Shown here: in pieces, positions 33,643-45,132 of the stretch
Layout: each line of letters begins with the position of its first letter
Position numbering within the stretch: the first letter of the stretch is position 1
Source: Cryptomeria japonica
Taxonomy: Eukaryota > Streptophyta > Pinopsida > Cupressales > Cupressaceae
Reading direction: 5' to 3'
Assembly (NCBI RefSeq): GCF_030272615.1
Contig: NC_081413.1
Coordinates: 718,353,867 to 718,417,866, forward strand
Length of the DNA stretch: 64,000 nt
Position numbers and translations under genes: made by a program
The notes under the pieces: generated by a model
What the model was told of the DNA's origin: nothing
Databases searched by the model: none
What the model saw: the letters and a program-made list of their open reading frames with translations, nothing else

Positions 33643-35125
33643 TGATAGTTCTAATACTTAATGTAAGTACAGATCTAATAGCCAACAAGATGAGAGGGGG
33701 GGGTGAATCATACAAACTTAATCTTCCATAAAAACATCAGATTCTACCTCGGTAACATATACTTCAGTAATATAACCAAAACTGCTAAACATGCAAACTC
33801 AAAAGCATATAAACATCATATCACTCATAACACCAGATTTAATGTGGAAACCCAAATAGGGAAAAACCACTGTGGGATTTTGGACCCACTAAGAAATATA
33901 CTCTTCTAGAGTATGCTCGGTTAAAAGAAAATCCTGTTAAAGATTACAAACACATTGCTAGATGTGACTCGATTAAGGGATTTCCCTCAGATCTATTAGG
34001 ATCTTCACCTTGTTAAAAGATTTCAAACACTCAATCAAAATGTCACCTTGCTAGAGGGTTTTACAAATAAGACTATTAAGTCCACTCGGTTAAGAGATTT
34101 TCTGTCACTTTCACAAAATAACAGTAATAAAAATCTATCTGCAACTTCACATCTAAAATGCTAAAGCAAATTCTTATTTGCTCAATACAATCTAGACATA
34201 GAACTAATCTTGTCCATCTATTGGGCTTCTATACTCTGTTATTCAAACAAGTCTTCAATCTTCTATGCTCGGTAATCACTATGTAGCATCCCTATGCATA
34301 CATTTGCCTGCATACATTGTTTATCAATAGTTCCCTATTTATAAATAATTCGCCAACCACTTAATCTCCTTGATCACATTTCCCATGATCAATCATAGCC
34401 ATCAGATCTTCAATCTTTTCCAGGTTCAATGTATCCTTCGATCTGAAAATATTTTACCCCGCCTTGGAACTTGCATACATTTCTTGGAACTTGTTCTAGG
34501 GTAATGCGGTTCAATCTAAGTTGTAGATCTTCCTACCGATTTTCCTTTGCCATAGATCTTTTAACAAACTTCATTCACGACATACCAATCATTTAATCAG
34601 TTCCAGCTCATCAGCTTCCTTCATTAAATAATGCTTGTAATCATTTAATGCATTCTGTTACAGCTCGGTTATAACTCGGTAAATAGTAAACTTCACTCGA
34701 TAGACATTCCGCCTTCATTAACCGATAGCGATAACCTTAGGATTTATCAACTAGGTTCCTTAGGGTTTACCGACTAGGTTCTTTGCTCGGTAACATAGTA
34801 TAGTATTAACCTTACAATTTACAACACATGTATGATGTCAAAACAATCTAAACATCATGATCTCATCATTGTCTGACTTGGTAATAGTTGCCCATTGAAT
34901 AACTTATTTCTCCCCTTATCCATCATATTCTTTCTATGTCTTTTACCAACATCTTTATACTCATGAAATCATACTTCTCAAGATATGGCAACATCATACT
35001 GAATTAGAAAATCTATTTCTTGATATTAATGACAAAATAATAATATTAAGACAGTAAATCATCCTTAATCAATTATATCCATAATCATCAACAACCTTCT
35101 CAATATCCTTATTGAAATGCCAACA
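33643..35125 (-). repeat. 5' LTR of W2 (1483 bp)
   Basis: Partner of 29480-30993; shorter by small deletions, for example near 34000 (one CCTTATTAAAGG-type unit lost) and 34680. TATA box TTTATAAATAA (minus strand) at 34336-34346. Ends ATGCCAACA at 35125. Confidence 0.9.
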
Positions 35126-35160
35126 ATCTCTCATTGTCTCTTATAATGCCAAATGCCAAT
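35126..35160. other. 35 bp of extra sequence between W2 and its TSD
   Basis: Not part of the LTR as defined by the other copies, and not B sequence, since A's integrase region joins without it. Reading minus, it ends AATGAGAGAT right before the LTR start, like a mutated PPT, so it may be element-internal sequence carried outside the LTR. Confidence 0.6.
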
Positions 35161-36283
35161 AGATGGGGCATTGCTAATGTGTTTGGATAAATCCCAGGCT
35201 AAAAGAGTGTTAAGTGAAATGCATGATGGAGTGTGTGGAGGTCACTACTTTGCCAAGACAACTGCTGGTAAGATAGTTCGGGCTAGATATTATTGGCCTA
35301 CTTTGTTTAAAGATGCCCATGAACATGTCTAGAGATGTGACCCATGCCAGAATTTTTCATCAAAATTGAAGTATGAGGGAGCTTTACCCCTCAACCCAGT
35401 CACAGTGGAAGCCCCTTTTGTCTAATGGGGCATTGATTTTATTGGAGAAATCGTTGAGAAATCAGGAAGAGGTCATGGGTGGATTATAGTAGCTATTGAT
35501 TATTTTACCAAATGGATTGAAGCTATACCCACTAGGAGAGCCACAAGTAAGGTTGTTATTGACTTCCTGATGGATAATGTCATAACCAGATTCGAAGTCC
35601 CTATAAAACTAGTGATGGCTAATGCCATGAGATTTAGGTCAGAAGAGTTTGTTGAATTTTGCACCAGCCATGTAATACTTATGTCCTACTCTTCCCCCTA
35701 TCATCCCCAGGGTAATGGGCAAGCTGAATCAAGCAATAAGAACCTCTTGAAGATTATTAAGAAAATCCTAGAGGAAAATAAAAGGTCTTGGGACCAAAAG
35801 TTAAAATTAGCTCTATGGGCTGATAGGGTTACTGTCAAGAGAGCAATTGGGGTTTCACCTTTTGAATTGGTTTATGGCACACAATCTAGGGTTACAGTCA
35901 ATAATCTTCTTCCAGTGTATAAGTTCCTACAAGATGAAGACATGGAGTTATTTGAACCTATGGAAGACCAGATGATTCAAATGGTAGGGGTAGAAGAAAT
36001 TATAACTTTGGCTCACAAGAGAAATTTGAAGATCCAATTACAGTCCAAATATCTATTTGACAAAAGGACCTTGTTGAGAAAGTTTCAAATTGGTGATGGG
36101 GTTCTTCAATGGAATGCAAAAGGACAAGATAAGGGAAAATAGAAAAAATTTGAGTCACTATGGATAGGCCCCTCTATGGTTTTTTATCTTAATGGAAAGG
36201 ATTCATATTTTTTGCAGAATATGAATGATGAGGTACAGGAATTTCTAGTGCATGGACAATTCCTAAAAAATTACTTCTCTTAA
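35161..36283 (+). pseudogene. Integrase of Gypsy B
   Basis: Zinc part MHDGVCGGHYFAKTTAG ... RCDPCQNF, then WGIDFIGEIVE (first Asp kept), VMANAMRF where A has VMDNAMSF (second catalytic Asp to Ala), and GQAESSNK (Glu kept). In-frame TAGs near 35330 and 36139 and a TAA near 35423; A has an open codon at the first two. Natural stop TAA 36281-36283. The following 143 bp to the LTR are non-coding. Confidence 0.9.
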
Positions 36284-36778
36284 TGTCCATGCACAATAGG
36301 TCCTTGTCTGTACATATTCAGGTTTGCTTTTGTTGTTGTTTTTAAGGCTTGTGTTTGGTCTGTTCTCCAGAGAGTTTCTGAATTCTTGTGTTGATCTTGC
36401 AATCAACCATCCCCAGTCAGAGCCCCTATTATCAGTATTTAAAAAATTGGGTATTCTTGTCCCATATTTGGCTAGAAGTCTATGAAGAATGTGTTTAGTT
36501 TGGCCTTGTTACCTCTAAGTTTCTTGGGTTAGATGAGGGTTTAAGGTTTTTGAAATTCAAACTCTTCCTATGTTTCAAAAAACCCTTATGTTCTATTTTT
36601 GCATTACTTTTACCATTTAAAGAAGGGTCGGTTTATCGTTAAAAGTGTTCCCCAATAGGTTTTCCTAGGCAGTCTTTCAAATATTTTCAAAAATTATGCC
36701 TTTGCCTATATCTTGTTCTAATGTTTATTGGACTCCTTAAATAGTATGCAACTCATTGTTAATCTTACAGTTGTCATT

Positions 36779-38010
36779 GTTTCGCTAGGCAAAGATGCTA
36801 GCAAGTTCATGTTCATGAAATAGCAAAAAGGCTAGGCAGGCCCGACCAAATCGATTGACCGTCAGATTAAAGGACTGCATCTTGTTTTAAATCCAACGGC
36901 TCGCATTGATTCGCTAGCCCAAAGTGCACGTGATTTACCCTTTGTGAAATAGTGAAAGATGTGGTGGGTCCCAGAGGCAAGTAAGGTAATTGGTTAAAGA
37001 ATGATCAGCTCAGGAAAGATCAATGGCTCACATTGATTCATGGCCTAAAGATACCCATTGTTTACCTTTCACAAAGTTGCGAAAAGGTGGAGGGCCCAAC
37101 AGAGGTGGTCATGGAAAAGGTAACCGACGAGCAACTTGGCGAGATCCAACGGTTGTCACTGCTTTGTGAAGATAAGTGGCTTGAGGTTTAAGCTCTGCAA
37201 AATAGCGAAAGGGTTGGTGGGCCCAAAGGATAGGTAGGTCATTAAGTTTTAAAGGCTGATTAACTATGATTTAATCAGACAGTTGTCATGGATTCGCAGC
37301 CTAAATTCAAGCGGAGATTAATGTTCGTGAAATAGTGAAATGATGTGGAAATCACATGATGGCTGACATGGTAGGACAGATGGGTTGTTCCGTGGAAGGA
37401 ATTAGTGACTTGTCAAATACAAGTGGCTCTGAAGGGTAGTTGAGGGCCCGCCTTGTTTCAACCGGTAGTTATGTTGAGAATGGTGAAATAGAACACATGG
37501 CGGCTTCAGATTAGAACCTGGTGGAACTTCCTAAGCAAATAGCCGACTGCCACATCGTGTTTGTTAACTGGTGATGAAATAAAGCCAATGGTCTCCGAGT
37601 TAAAGGGCCCATTTGGAAGGTCTAAAGCGTGTTAAATGGTGTTCATCTCATGGTCAATCCAACGGTTGTCATTGTTTTGTAGCCTAGAGATGCCTGCATT
37701 TTAGTCTCTATGAAATGACAAAAACCGTTAGCTACCATGGTTAAGCACAGTTAGTTAAGAAGACTGGCGGTCACTGCAGGAGGTAAAGATCGAGCAAGTA
37801 AATTATGATCTAGTGGTTTGCATTGTTTCATGAGGTAAAAGTGTGCATGGTTTAGTGTTTGCGAAATGGAAAAAAGAAGGTAGGGCCTATCACTAACACA
37901 GAAAGACCGGAAGGAGTAAAAGCAGTGCAGATTCCTGAGATCCAACGATTGTCGTTGCTTCGTGAAAGAAAAGTGCGGGGGTTTTAAGCTCCGTGAAATG
38001 GTGAAATGAC
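36779..38010 (+). repeat. Degenerate subrepeats of the B LTR
   Basis: About eight units like those of A: GATCCAACGGTTGTCATTG-like core, TTTCGTAGCC part and GTGAAATGGTGAAA with GGGCCC-type flank; units near 36779, 36888, 37010, 37145, 37285, 37655, 37805 and 37940. The array is kept in place although single units have drifted strongly from A. Confidence 0.72.
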
Positions 38011-38350
38011 TAGAACAGAGAAAAAATAAGAGAACTTGTGGTCCATTGGAGCCTGTTTTTGAATTCAATTTTCATGAATTCAATTCTGAGGTGATGGCCG
38101 AAGCATGCGGGATTAATTTCTCAATTCAATGCCAACTTGCCGTATTAAGGTCCACATCAATTGAATATTGGTACCATTTCGACAATTTTGTTGCAGAGGA
38201 GCTGGTGCAAAGCAAGTTTCTTCAGGCGAATAACCAAGTTTTTTTTCTATGTTTTCCTTGCTAATTGCAGTCTGAAAATCGGTGTTGCTGTGTGAATTGT
38301 TCCATTAGATTTTTTGTGCAAATCTCAATTGATATAGTTGTATTAATGGG

Positions 38351-41300
38351 ATTGCACCAAGAAGGGAATTAACAGGAAAAGTAAATTACTAGGATAGGAA
38401 TATTTGTGATATTTTTTGGAACAATTAACTATGTGTACCAATGTCAGAGCCAAGGCTAAAGAATTGGTACCAAAGAACCCTCGTCTGAGAATTGGGGATG
38501 GCCTATATGACAAAGGCAATTAGTTAAGGGATCCACAAATAGGGATATCAGGTTTAGGATTATTCAAGGTTAGTTTTGGTCAGAGACATTCCCTTGCCCC
38601 TTTAAATAGCATATGGGAATTGGATGTGGGGAAGCTTGTAGTCCTTGGTGTATTCATGGATATGAATTTGTTGACTCTGATTGCCCAAAATTATGACCCT
38701 ATAGCTAGATGTATCAGGAATGTGAAAGGATCGACCCTAATTGAAATTAAAGATGATGAATTCAGAAGTGTGTTGAAGCTCAGTGAAGCTTCAAATTTGT
38801 TAGAACCTATTGATTTTGAATCATTGGCCTAGGTTTATGATACACAAAGGGTTCACCTTAGGAGTGGCCCATTGAAAGAGTTATTTATTATAATAGGAGG
38901 GTTAACAGTTGTATGCCCTAGTACAATGGAACCCTTCTCCTTGAATCTGTTTACTCTAAGAGCTAAGGGTATGTATTGGGCACTGTGTCAGATTTTTGGA
39001 GAAGATGCTGAGAAAAACATGCCAACCCATTACATGCTGATGATTGCACAAATTCTAAACCCCTCTCTAGCAATAACATTTGATTATGCACCATACCTTA
39101 TTGATGCAATTCATGCAGGGCTACTAGGGATAAAAAATGGTAAGGTGGACAGACTGTTTGGATGGTATTCTCTTGTAATGCACATGTTTTTGCTCAAGGG
39201 TGTTGATTATTTTGCAAAAGAAATGGATTTGGTCAAGGAGAAAGATAAGGAAGAGATGTCTGTTCAACTTTGAAGTACTGTTTTGTCCTAGGACAGAGAG
39301 GATGCTAGCTATCTAAAGTTTGATAGATGCTTTGCATCTAAGATTAGATTTCTTTTATGCACAGAAAACCCTAGGATTCCTAAGGCTCTCTTGGAATTCC
39401 TCAAGCCCAAGGAGTTCACAAAAGGTATCAAGATTGTTCATCATTGGGGAGATATGTATTTGTACCCTATTTCTATAATTTTTCAAAGTATATGGTTTCA
39501 GAGGCACTCCATATTTATTACCTTATCAAGTCCCATTGAAGATAGGAATTGTTGAAGTCTTAAGGCAAATTGGAGGTGTACAAGAGGTAGAGATGACAAA
39601 TAGGGGTAAAGGGACCATTTTGCCAGCTATTACCATGACACATAATTTTTTGATCAGTAAAGTTGACTAGAAGTATTTTGAATAATTCCTTCAACCATAT
39701 AGATTGTCAACTACCATTTAAAGATGTGTGGACCTTGAAGACGTTTTTAATGACATGTTTAGGAAGAGAGCAGTTTATAAAGGTAGGCCTCACCAATTTC
39801 AGTTCCCTGAAGATCTAATTAGGAATGAATTCAGTTTGGATGAGAAAGAACTAAGGAAAGAGAAGTGGGTTGCATATAAAAGGGCTCTTGACTTCATTCA
39901 TCAATTTGATAGTAGTTATGACCCTCTTTCTAGTTTCAATCACTTTGAGGAGAAAATCAAATTCTTGATTCTTTATTTTGAAGACCTCATGCAAAATTTG
40001 AAAGAAAAGAGGGAGGCTATAATGATAAATGATCCTGATAGGGTTAAATTGGTCCTAACTAATCCTACCTTTGCTAAGGCTATCCCACCTAGTGATTATG
40101 TAATGCACAAGAAATCAAGATACAGGTGAGCCTTCCACTTCAAGAGGGAAAAGAGAAATTGAGGATGTCATTGACATCCAAGACTCCCCTAAAAGGCAAA
40201 GGGTAGGGAAGGAAGTGTAGACAAATGAGCCTCAGTATTCTCCATCTTAGTCCCCTATCCACATAGGAGATGAGCAGGCGTTGGCTGAATAGTTGTTACA
40301 TTTAGGGAGTCTCAAGGAGATTGCCTACACATATGAGGAGACACAAGAGGGGATGCTAGAAGAGCCACCTAGTGCTGAAATGAACTTGACTGATGGTGAG
40401 CTCAAGGGTAAAGAGTTAGACCTTACTTTCAAGCAAGCCAGTGAGGAGTTTTTGGTTGATAGTAACTTTGTTACAATAGGGGCCTTCATGCAGTTTGTAT
40501 GGAAGGAAAACATGGAACAATTCAAAGCCAAATGTGAACAAAGAAAGAGTGAGTTACCTCATAGAGATGTAACTCAGGTAGAGGAAGAGGTGAAACAAGA
40601 GATGATTGAAGAGTAAAAGACCATTACCCCTGAAAAGGGAAGACAGATGGTATCAAAAGCTAGTGTTTTAATCCTCCCTGAGTGGGATATAGTTGATGCT
40701 CTGGTACTTGAAGCAGTCAGAAAGGAAACTAAACCCATGGAAGGAGTGACCTTTAGCAAAGATAATGTTGCTTTAGTCATGTGGTCACTGAAGATGGATG
40801 AAAGTAAAAGAAGAAAAGATATATCAGATTCTAGACTCCTAGGAGGCATGATTGTAAAAAGAGTCCAAGATATAGGAGTGGTGGAAGCTGCAAGAAGAGT
40901 TGTAGAAACTGCAAAGTTCAATGTAGCTGTGGCAGAAAAGGAGGCAAAACAAAAGGCCAATCTCCAATTAAAATTGGAAACAATCTTAAAGGCTTACAAT
41001 GAGGCCAAAGAAGGAGTAGCCAATAGAGACAGTATTATTGCTAGACTTCAGAGTCAGTTGGCAGGTCAACACCATCAAGGTGAATCCTCCACTCTTATGA
41101 TAACCTCTTCTCCAGCAAGACCTCCACCTACAAGTCCTATCATAGAATATCCCCCTTCTCCTATGCCTTCTGGTTTCCAGTCAGCTGAAACTATCCAACA
41201 TGAGTTGGAGAAGTTGAAATAGGCTCAAGCCCTGTTTGCAAGCAAATATGAGGAAAATAGAAAAGCTACAATTTTGAAGTTTGTTGATTTAGTTAAGCCC

Positions 41301-41425
41301 TTTGTCGTTCACATTTCTATGAAGAGGATTCTGAATATTTTGACATAATTAAGAGAAGATGAAACCACCTTGGAACCAATTTTTAATAAGTGGATGTCTA
41401 GATGTAAGGAGTTAGAGGTCATGTG
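38351..41425 (+). pseudogene. LTR-embedded protein of Gypsy B, N-terminal three quarters
   Basis: Counterpart of 14390-17896. The start codon has become ATT (38351-38353), and there are several frameshifts (near 38400, 39480, 40125, 40290) and stops. Unlike A it keeps a 45-codon segment (39070-39204, including FDYAPYLIDAIHAGLLG and LFGWYSLVMHMFLLK) that A has lost in frame. In the well-kept block 39758-39934, against 15662-15838, I count 30 synonymous codon changes and 7 amino-acid changes over 59 codons. Coiled coil at about 40900-41060 and a Pro-rich linker at about 41100-41170 match A. Function unknown. Confidence 0.8.
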
Positions 41426-42202
41426 TGTTGGAATATGCACACTCCAATGAGACATTGTATGTGATTGAAGGTTTTGTCATAGATGGAGACCTTGCAATCC
41501 TATGGCACCGACAAAAGCATTATATCAGCATCAATAGATCACACTCTACACCAGCACAAAAGAAAGGAAGTATACCGGCACAGAGGCTGACAGGATTTTG
41601 TTATACTATATTTTGTTTATTATTGTAAAAATGTGTAAGACAACTTGGAAAATTGTAAAATGACTCTTATATATAAAAGAGATCATTGTAGACATTTGGA
41701 ATAATGTGTAGAAGCAAAAAAAAAAAATATTAGGTAGACCTATTGTGCGAAATATAGGTCAAGGGGTATATGTAAAGAACAGAGCAGGAACCAGTACTGA
41801 ATTTGGCATTGAAGATGCTATTATAAAGCACTACAAGATATTGGATTTGTATAATCCTTATTGTAAGTCAGTGAGACTTCCCATTGAGCAGTGAGCTCTA
41901 GGCAGTTGGCCTTCCAGCATGTGCAGGCCCCTATTGTAAGTAATATTCTCTTATTGGCCAGTGAGTGAATATTGTGGGTCACAAATCCCACCGAGGTTTT
42001 TCCCACACTGGGTTTCCTCATTAAAATCTTGTGTTATGGTGTGCTTTTCATGTGGATGTTCTTGATTCTGTTTATTGCATTATTTCTTGCATACCAGTAC
42101 ACTATTATATTATGTTCTGCATGTTTTAAGTTAAGAAATTCCATTAACTGGTTAGATACTGATTCACCCCCCCCCCTCTCAGTATCTGTGGGATCTCTAA
42201 CA
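41426..42202 (+). repeat. 5' LTR of V (777 bp)
   Basis: TGTTGGAATATG to ATCTCTAACA. Contains a run of 9 A after 41716 and GATTCA followed by 10 C near the end. Related in layout (though diverged) to LTR Y at 58852. No gene. Confidence 0.93.
41667..41678 (+). promoter_or_regulatory. Probable TATA box of the V LTR
   Basis: TTATATATAAAAG, about 240 bp into the LTR; the same at 55211-55222 in the 3' LTR. Inference from motif and position. Confidence 0.5.
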
Positions 42203-42204
42203 AT

Positions 42205-42217
42205 TGGTATCAGAGCT
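42205..42217 (+). other. Primer-binding site of V
   Basis: TGGTATCAGAGCT two bases after the LTR; full match to the initiator-Met tRNA type. Confidence 0.92.
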
Positions 42218-42273
42218 TGGTCCTCTATTTTTAGAAGCCTAATAGCTTGAGGAAGATCTTGACATCGGTAAAG

Positions 42274-43440
42274 ATGGAAAATCTAATGAAGCAACTTGAA
42301 GGAGCTCTTAGAGACTATGATGCAGAAAAATTGAAAAATATCAAACTAGAAGATGATTTAAGGGCAGCTCAGGACATCATTCAGGCACTTTAAGAAAATT
42401 TTACTGTTGCAAGAAATAAGAGAAGAGAACTTTGTGAAAAATTGCAAAATGAGAATGATGAAAAGGAATCACTTAATGATATGATAAGCAAGTTGAAAGA
42501 AGAGATCATGACAACAAAAAATGAAATGCAGGATATGACTATGAGATTTTGCAAAGAGATTGAGGATAGGAAGAAGAATGAAGAAGAATTGACCAAAAGA
42601 CTAAGTGATGCAGCAAATGAGAACACAAGACTTAGCTATGAAAATGACATGTTGAAGACAGATCTGATGCATACTCAGAATGACTCAAATGAACTGATGA
42701 GACAAAAGTAAGTCTTAGAAAGAGAACTAGAAACTGCAAATCAACATAAAGAAAAGCTCAAAAGAACTTGGCACCTTGCTGAAGAATCAAAAACCTAAAG
42801 GTGACACTTTTGGAATTGGCTTTGAAATTGGTGAAAGCTCTGGTACTGCAAATACTCAGGATCACAACAAACTGGTAAGACAACCTAATGCCTATAAATT
42901 CAATGGAAAATGCTTTAACTATAATAAGTATGGTCATAGAGCAAATGAATGTAGATCTAGAAATTATCAGAATATAAACACAACCACTGGTCAATGTTCT
43001 AAATGCAACAAAGTAGGTCACAATTCTGAAAACTGTAGAATGAATGTGAGATGTTATGTTTGTGGAAGATTTGGACATTTATCTAATCAGTGCAGAACAC
43101 AAACTGGCATAGGTTATGGAAAAGCTATTCAGAAAAATAATGTAACTTGTTATGCATGTAACAAGATTGGGCATATTGCTAAATTCTGTAGAAGTAAAGG
43201 AACACCGGTAGACAACAAAAGTTCTAGCTTGAAAGGTAAAGAAAAAGTTGAAGAGGTTAAGCAAGAATTCTCAAAATAATGGATTAAAAAAGCTGATCTA
43301 AATATTGGGAATACTCCTCCACTGGTAGAACCAACCAATGCTTCACCGGTAGGATAGAGTGATGCTTCATCGGCAGGACAGAGTGATACTTCACTGGAAG
43401 GACAAAGCAGTGCTCCATCGGTAGGAAGTTCTTCATCCAT
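42274..43440 (+). pseudogene. V ORF1: coiled coil with four CCHC knuckles (gag-like)
   Basis: ATG 42274 (MENLMKQLEGAL) opens a long coiled coil (to about 42750, many E/K/N heptads) broken by one TAA at 42391 and a frameshift near 42765. Then four knuckles: CFNYNKYGHRANEC (second Cys replaced by Tyr), CSKCNKVGHNSENC, CYVCGRFGHLSNQC, CYACNKIGHIAKFC. A Ser/Thr/Gly-rich tail with repeated (P/A)SVGQSDAS-like units follows to 43440. Same architecture as W1 ORF1; likely binds the element RNA. No capsid core. Confidence 0.83.
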
Positions 43441-43743
43441 TTGAAGAAAGTTTCTTTGAGGGTTTGATCTAATGACACATGTATTATTATTCCCTCGGTT
43501 AGAGATAAGAAGTTGAAAATTACTTATTACTGGCAAACAATGTTAAGTGAATACTTAACCGACATGCAATTAATGTGGTAGATGGCAAATAGACACTATA
43601 AAATTAAGGTTTTGGCTCCATTTCATTTCACCAAGATTTCAAATTTATGAAGAGCACAAAGATTCTGAGCTAAGGCATTTCAAGCAAGAAGCAAGAACAC
43701 TCCAAGAAATCATCCATCCTAAAGGCAGTAAAAGGTATTAATC
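43441..43743 (+). other. Spacer between ORF1 and ORF2 of V
   Basis: About 300 bp without a gene. It ends four bases before the ORF2 ATG in a GTATTAATC context. Equivalent to 25508-26030 in W1. Confidence 0.55.
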
Positions 43744-45132
43744 ATGGCATCCACCTCTACAATTGAATATATAGCAAACCCTACTGTTGTTGAAGTGATA
43801 AAAAGACCTAGGCCCATATTTCAGTTAGTTCCCGAGATAGCAAAGAAAGATGATACCTTAGGTGCTTTTTCTCAAATTCCTAAGGGAGTTGTTTATGTTG
43901 AAGACCCCAGAATGTACATCCACTGCAACATTGAAGAGTTAGGAGATGAAGAAATTAAAACCATGTTTAAAACTGTGATATGTGATAATACCGACAATGT
44001 AAAAAATGAACACAAGATCATTGAGACCCTAGGATTTATAGAGATCCTTAGCATTCCTGAATTCCCCAAGGATGTGATTAGGATAGTCTTAAGCAGGGTA
44101 CATGGTGAATTTTTCTAGTTAGATGCAGTCCACAAGATCACCAAGGAAGCTGTGAAAGTTGTCAAAGAGTTACTGGCCACCGGTAAAAGACTAGATAAAA
44201 CCAAGAAGGTTTCCAATGACCTAGTTATAAACCTAACTGGTGCAACATTCGACAAAAGGTCCCTAAGAGTTAATGATGTAACAGATATCAATGTGAGATT
44301 CATCAGCATGATATTAGGATATAAAGCTACTCATGCAAATAGACTTAATTTAGTTTGAAGCTTATGCATTAAGAGTGCTTATGACATGGTCATAGACAAT
44401 GCAAAAATTGATATATGTGAATGGTTAAGAGATGAATTAATTGACAACCTTAGAAATATCAAGAAGGACAAGAAAGGAACTTTCAGGTTTGGAAATCTGT
44501 TAGTATGTCTGATGCTACACATAACAAAATAGGTTCCTGGTATAGGTTACAAAGAACTTGGATATGATATACCGGTAGGCAAACAATTAATAGAACTATT
44601 CAATAATATGGGTGAGAACAAGGAAAACAGTATTCATGACTTTTTTCAAGCATTAAAGACCAAAATGAAGAAAAGAATAAGGTTATCACAGAAGATTGTA
44701 GACAAATACAAAGATGAAATATGCTTTGTAATCAAGAAAGATGAAATCTAGATGGAAGCGGTCATCCCAAGGATAGTTTGGGTAACCGAGATGGGCTATG
44801 AAACAGATGATCACATAGTTGAAACATATGCTAAAGCACTTCTGGAAGCCCCCAGAGAACCTAAAGAAGAAGTATTTGGTAGTTCTTAAACTATAGAAAG
44901 TCAAATACAATCTAAGAAGAGAGTGAAAAAGGTTGAGGCAGTTGTAAGGAAAGGTTCTAGACAAGCAAAAGCCATCAAAGAAGATGTATTGAAGAAAACC
45001 AGTATAACAGAGGATGATTTAGAAGCTCCACAACCTGAAACTCACCTATCACCAGTAGGTACTTCTTCAGAAAGTGACATGCCTGCAACTTTCAAAAGAG
45101 TTGTAAGAAAAAGAGATCCCTCACTGGCAACC
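43744..45132 (+). pseudogene. V ORF2, N-terminal 463 codons, unknown function
   Basis: One frame from ATG 43744 (MASTSTIEY) to the G2 insertion. Motifs shared in order with W1 ORF2: YVEDPRMYIHC, IEELGDEEI, VLSRVHGEFF, HKITKE, VINLTGATF, VNDVTDINV, SAYDMVIDNAKIDICEWL, FRFGNLLVCLM, VDKYKDEICFVI. Stops (44116 TAG, 44356 TGA, 44530 TAG, 44749 TAG, 44887 TAA) break an otherwise continuous frame. The frame resumes exactly at 52915 after removal of G2 and one TSD copy. Confidence 0.83.

Larger units (their letters stand above)
29480..35160 (-). mobile_element. Copia element W2, RT and RNase H deleted
   Basis: LTRs 29480-30993 and 33643-35125, Met-type PBS, PPT and a 6-bp duplication agatgg (29474-29479 and 35161-35166). 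The 2.65-kb interior on the minus strand has gag, protease and integrase, then goes straight to the PPT: RT and RNase H are missing, so it is an internally deleted copy of the U family. An extra 35 bp (35126-35160) lie between the 5' LTR end and the TSD. Inserted in B between RNase H and integrase. Confidence 0.9.
36427..41425 (+). repeat. 3' LTR of Gypsy B, first part
   Basis: Aligns with the A LTR from its start: about 1.9 kb of non-coding sequence with subrepeats and then the reading frame. The start is approximate (36427 by alignment with 12229). Interrupted at 41425 by element V (TSD atgtg 41421-41425) and continued at 55761. Confidence 0.72.

Noticed and set aside
42203-42217. Partial initiator-tRNA gene suggested by TGGTATCAGAGC
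   Set aside because: Only the primer-binding site is present, next to an LTR; no tRNA body.
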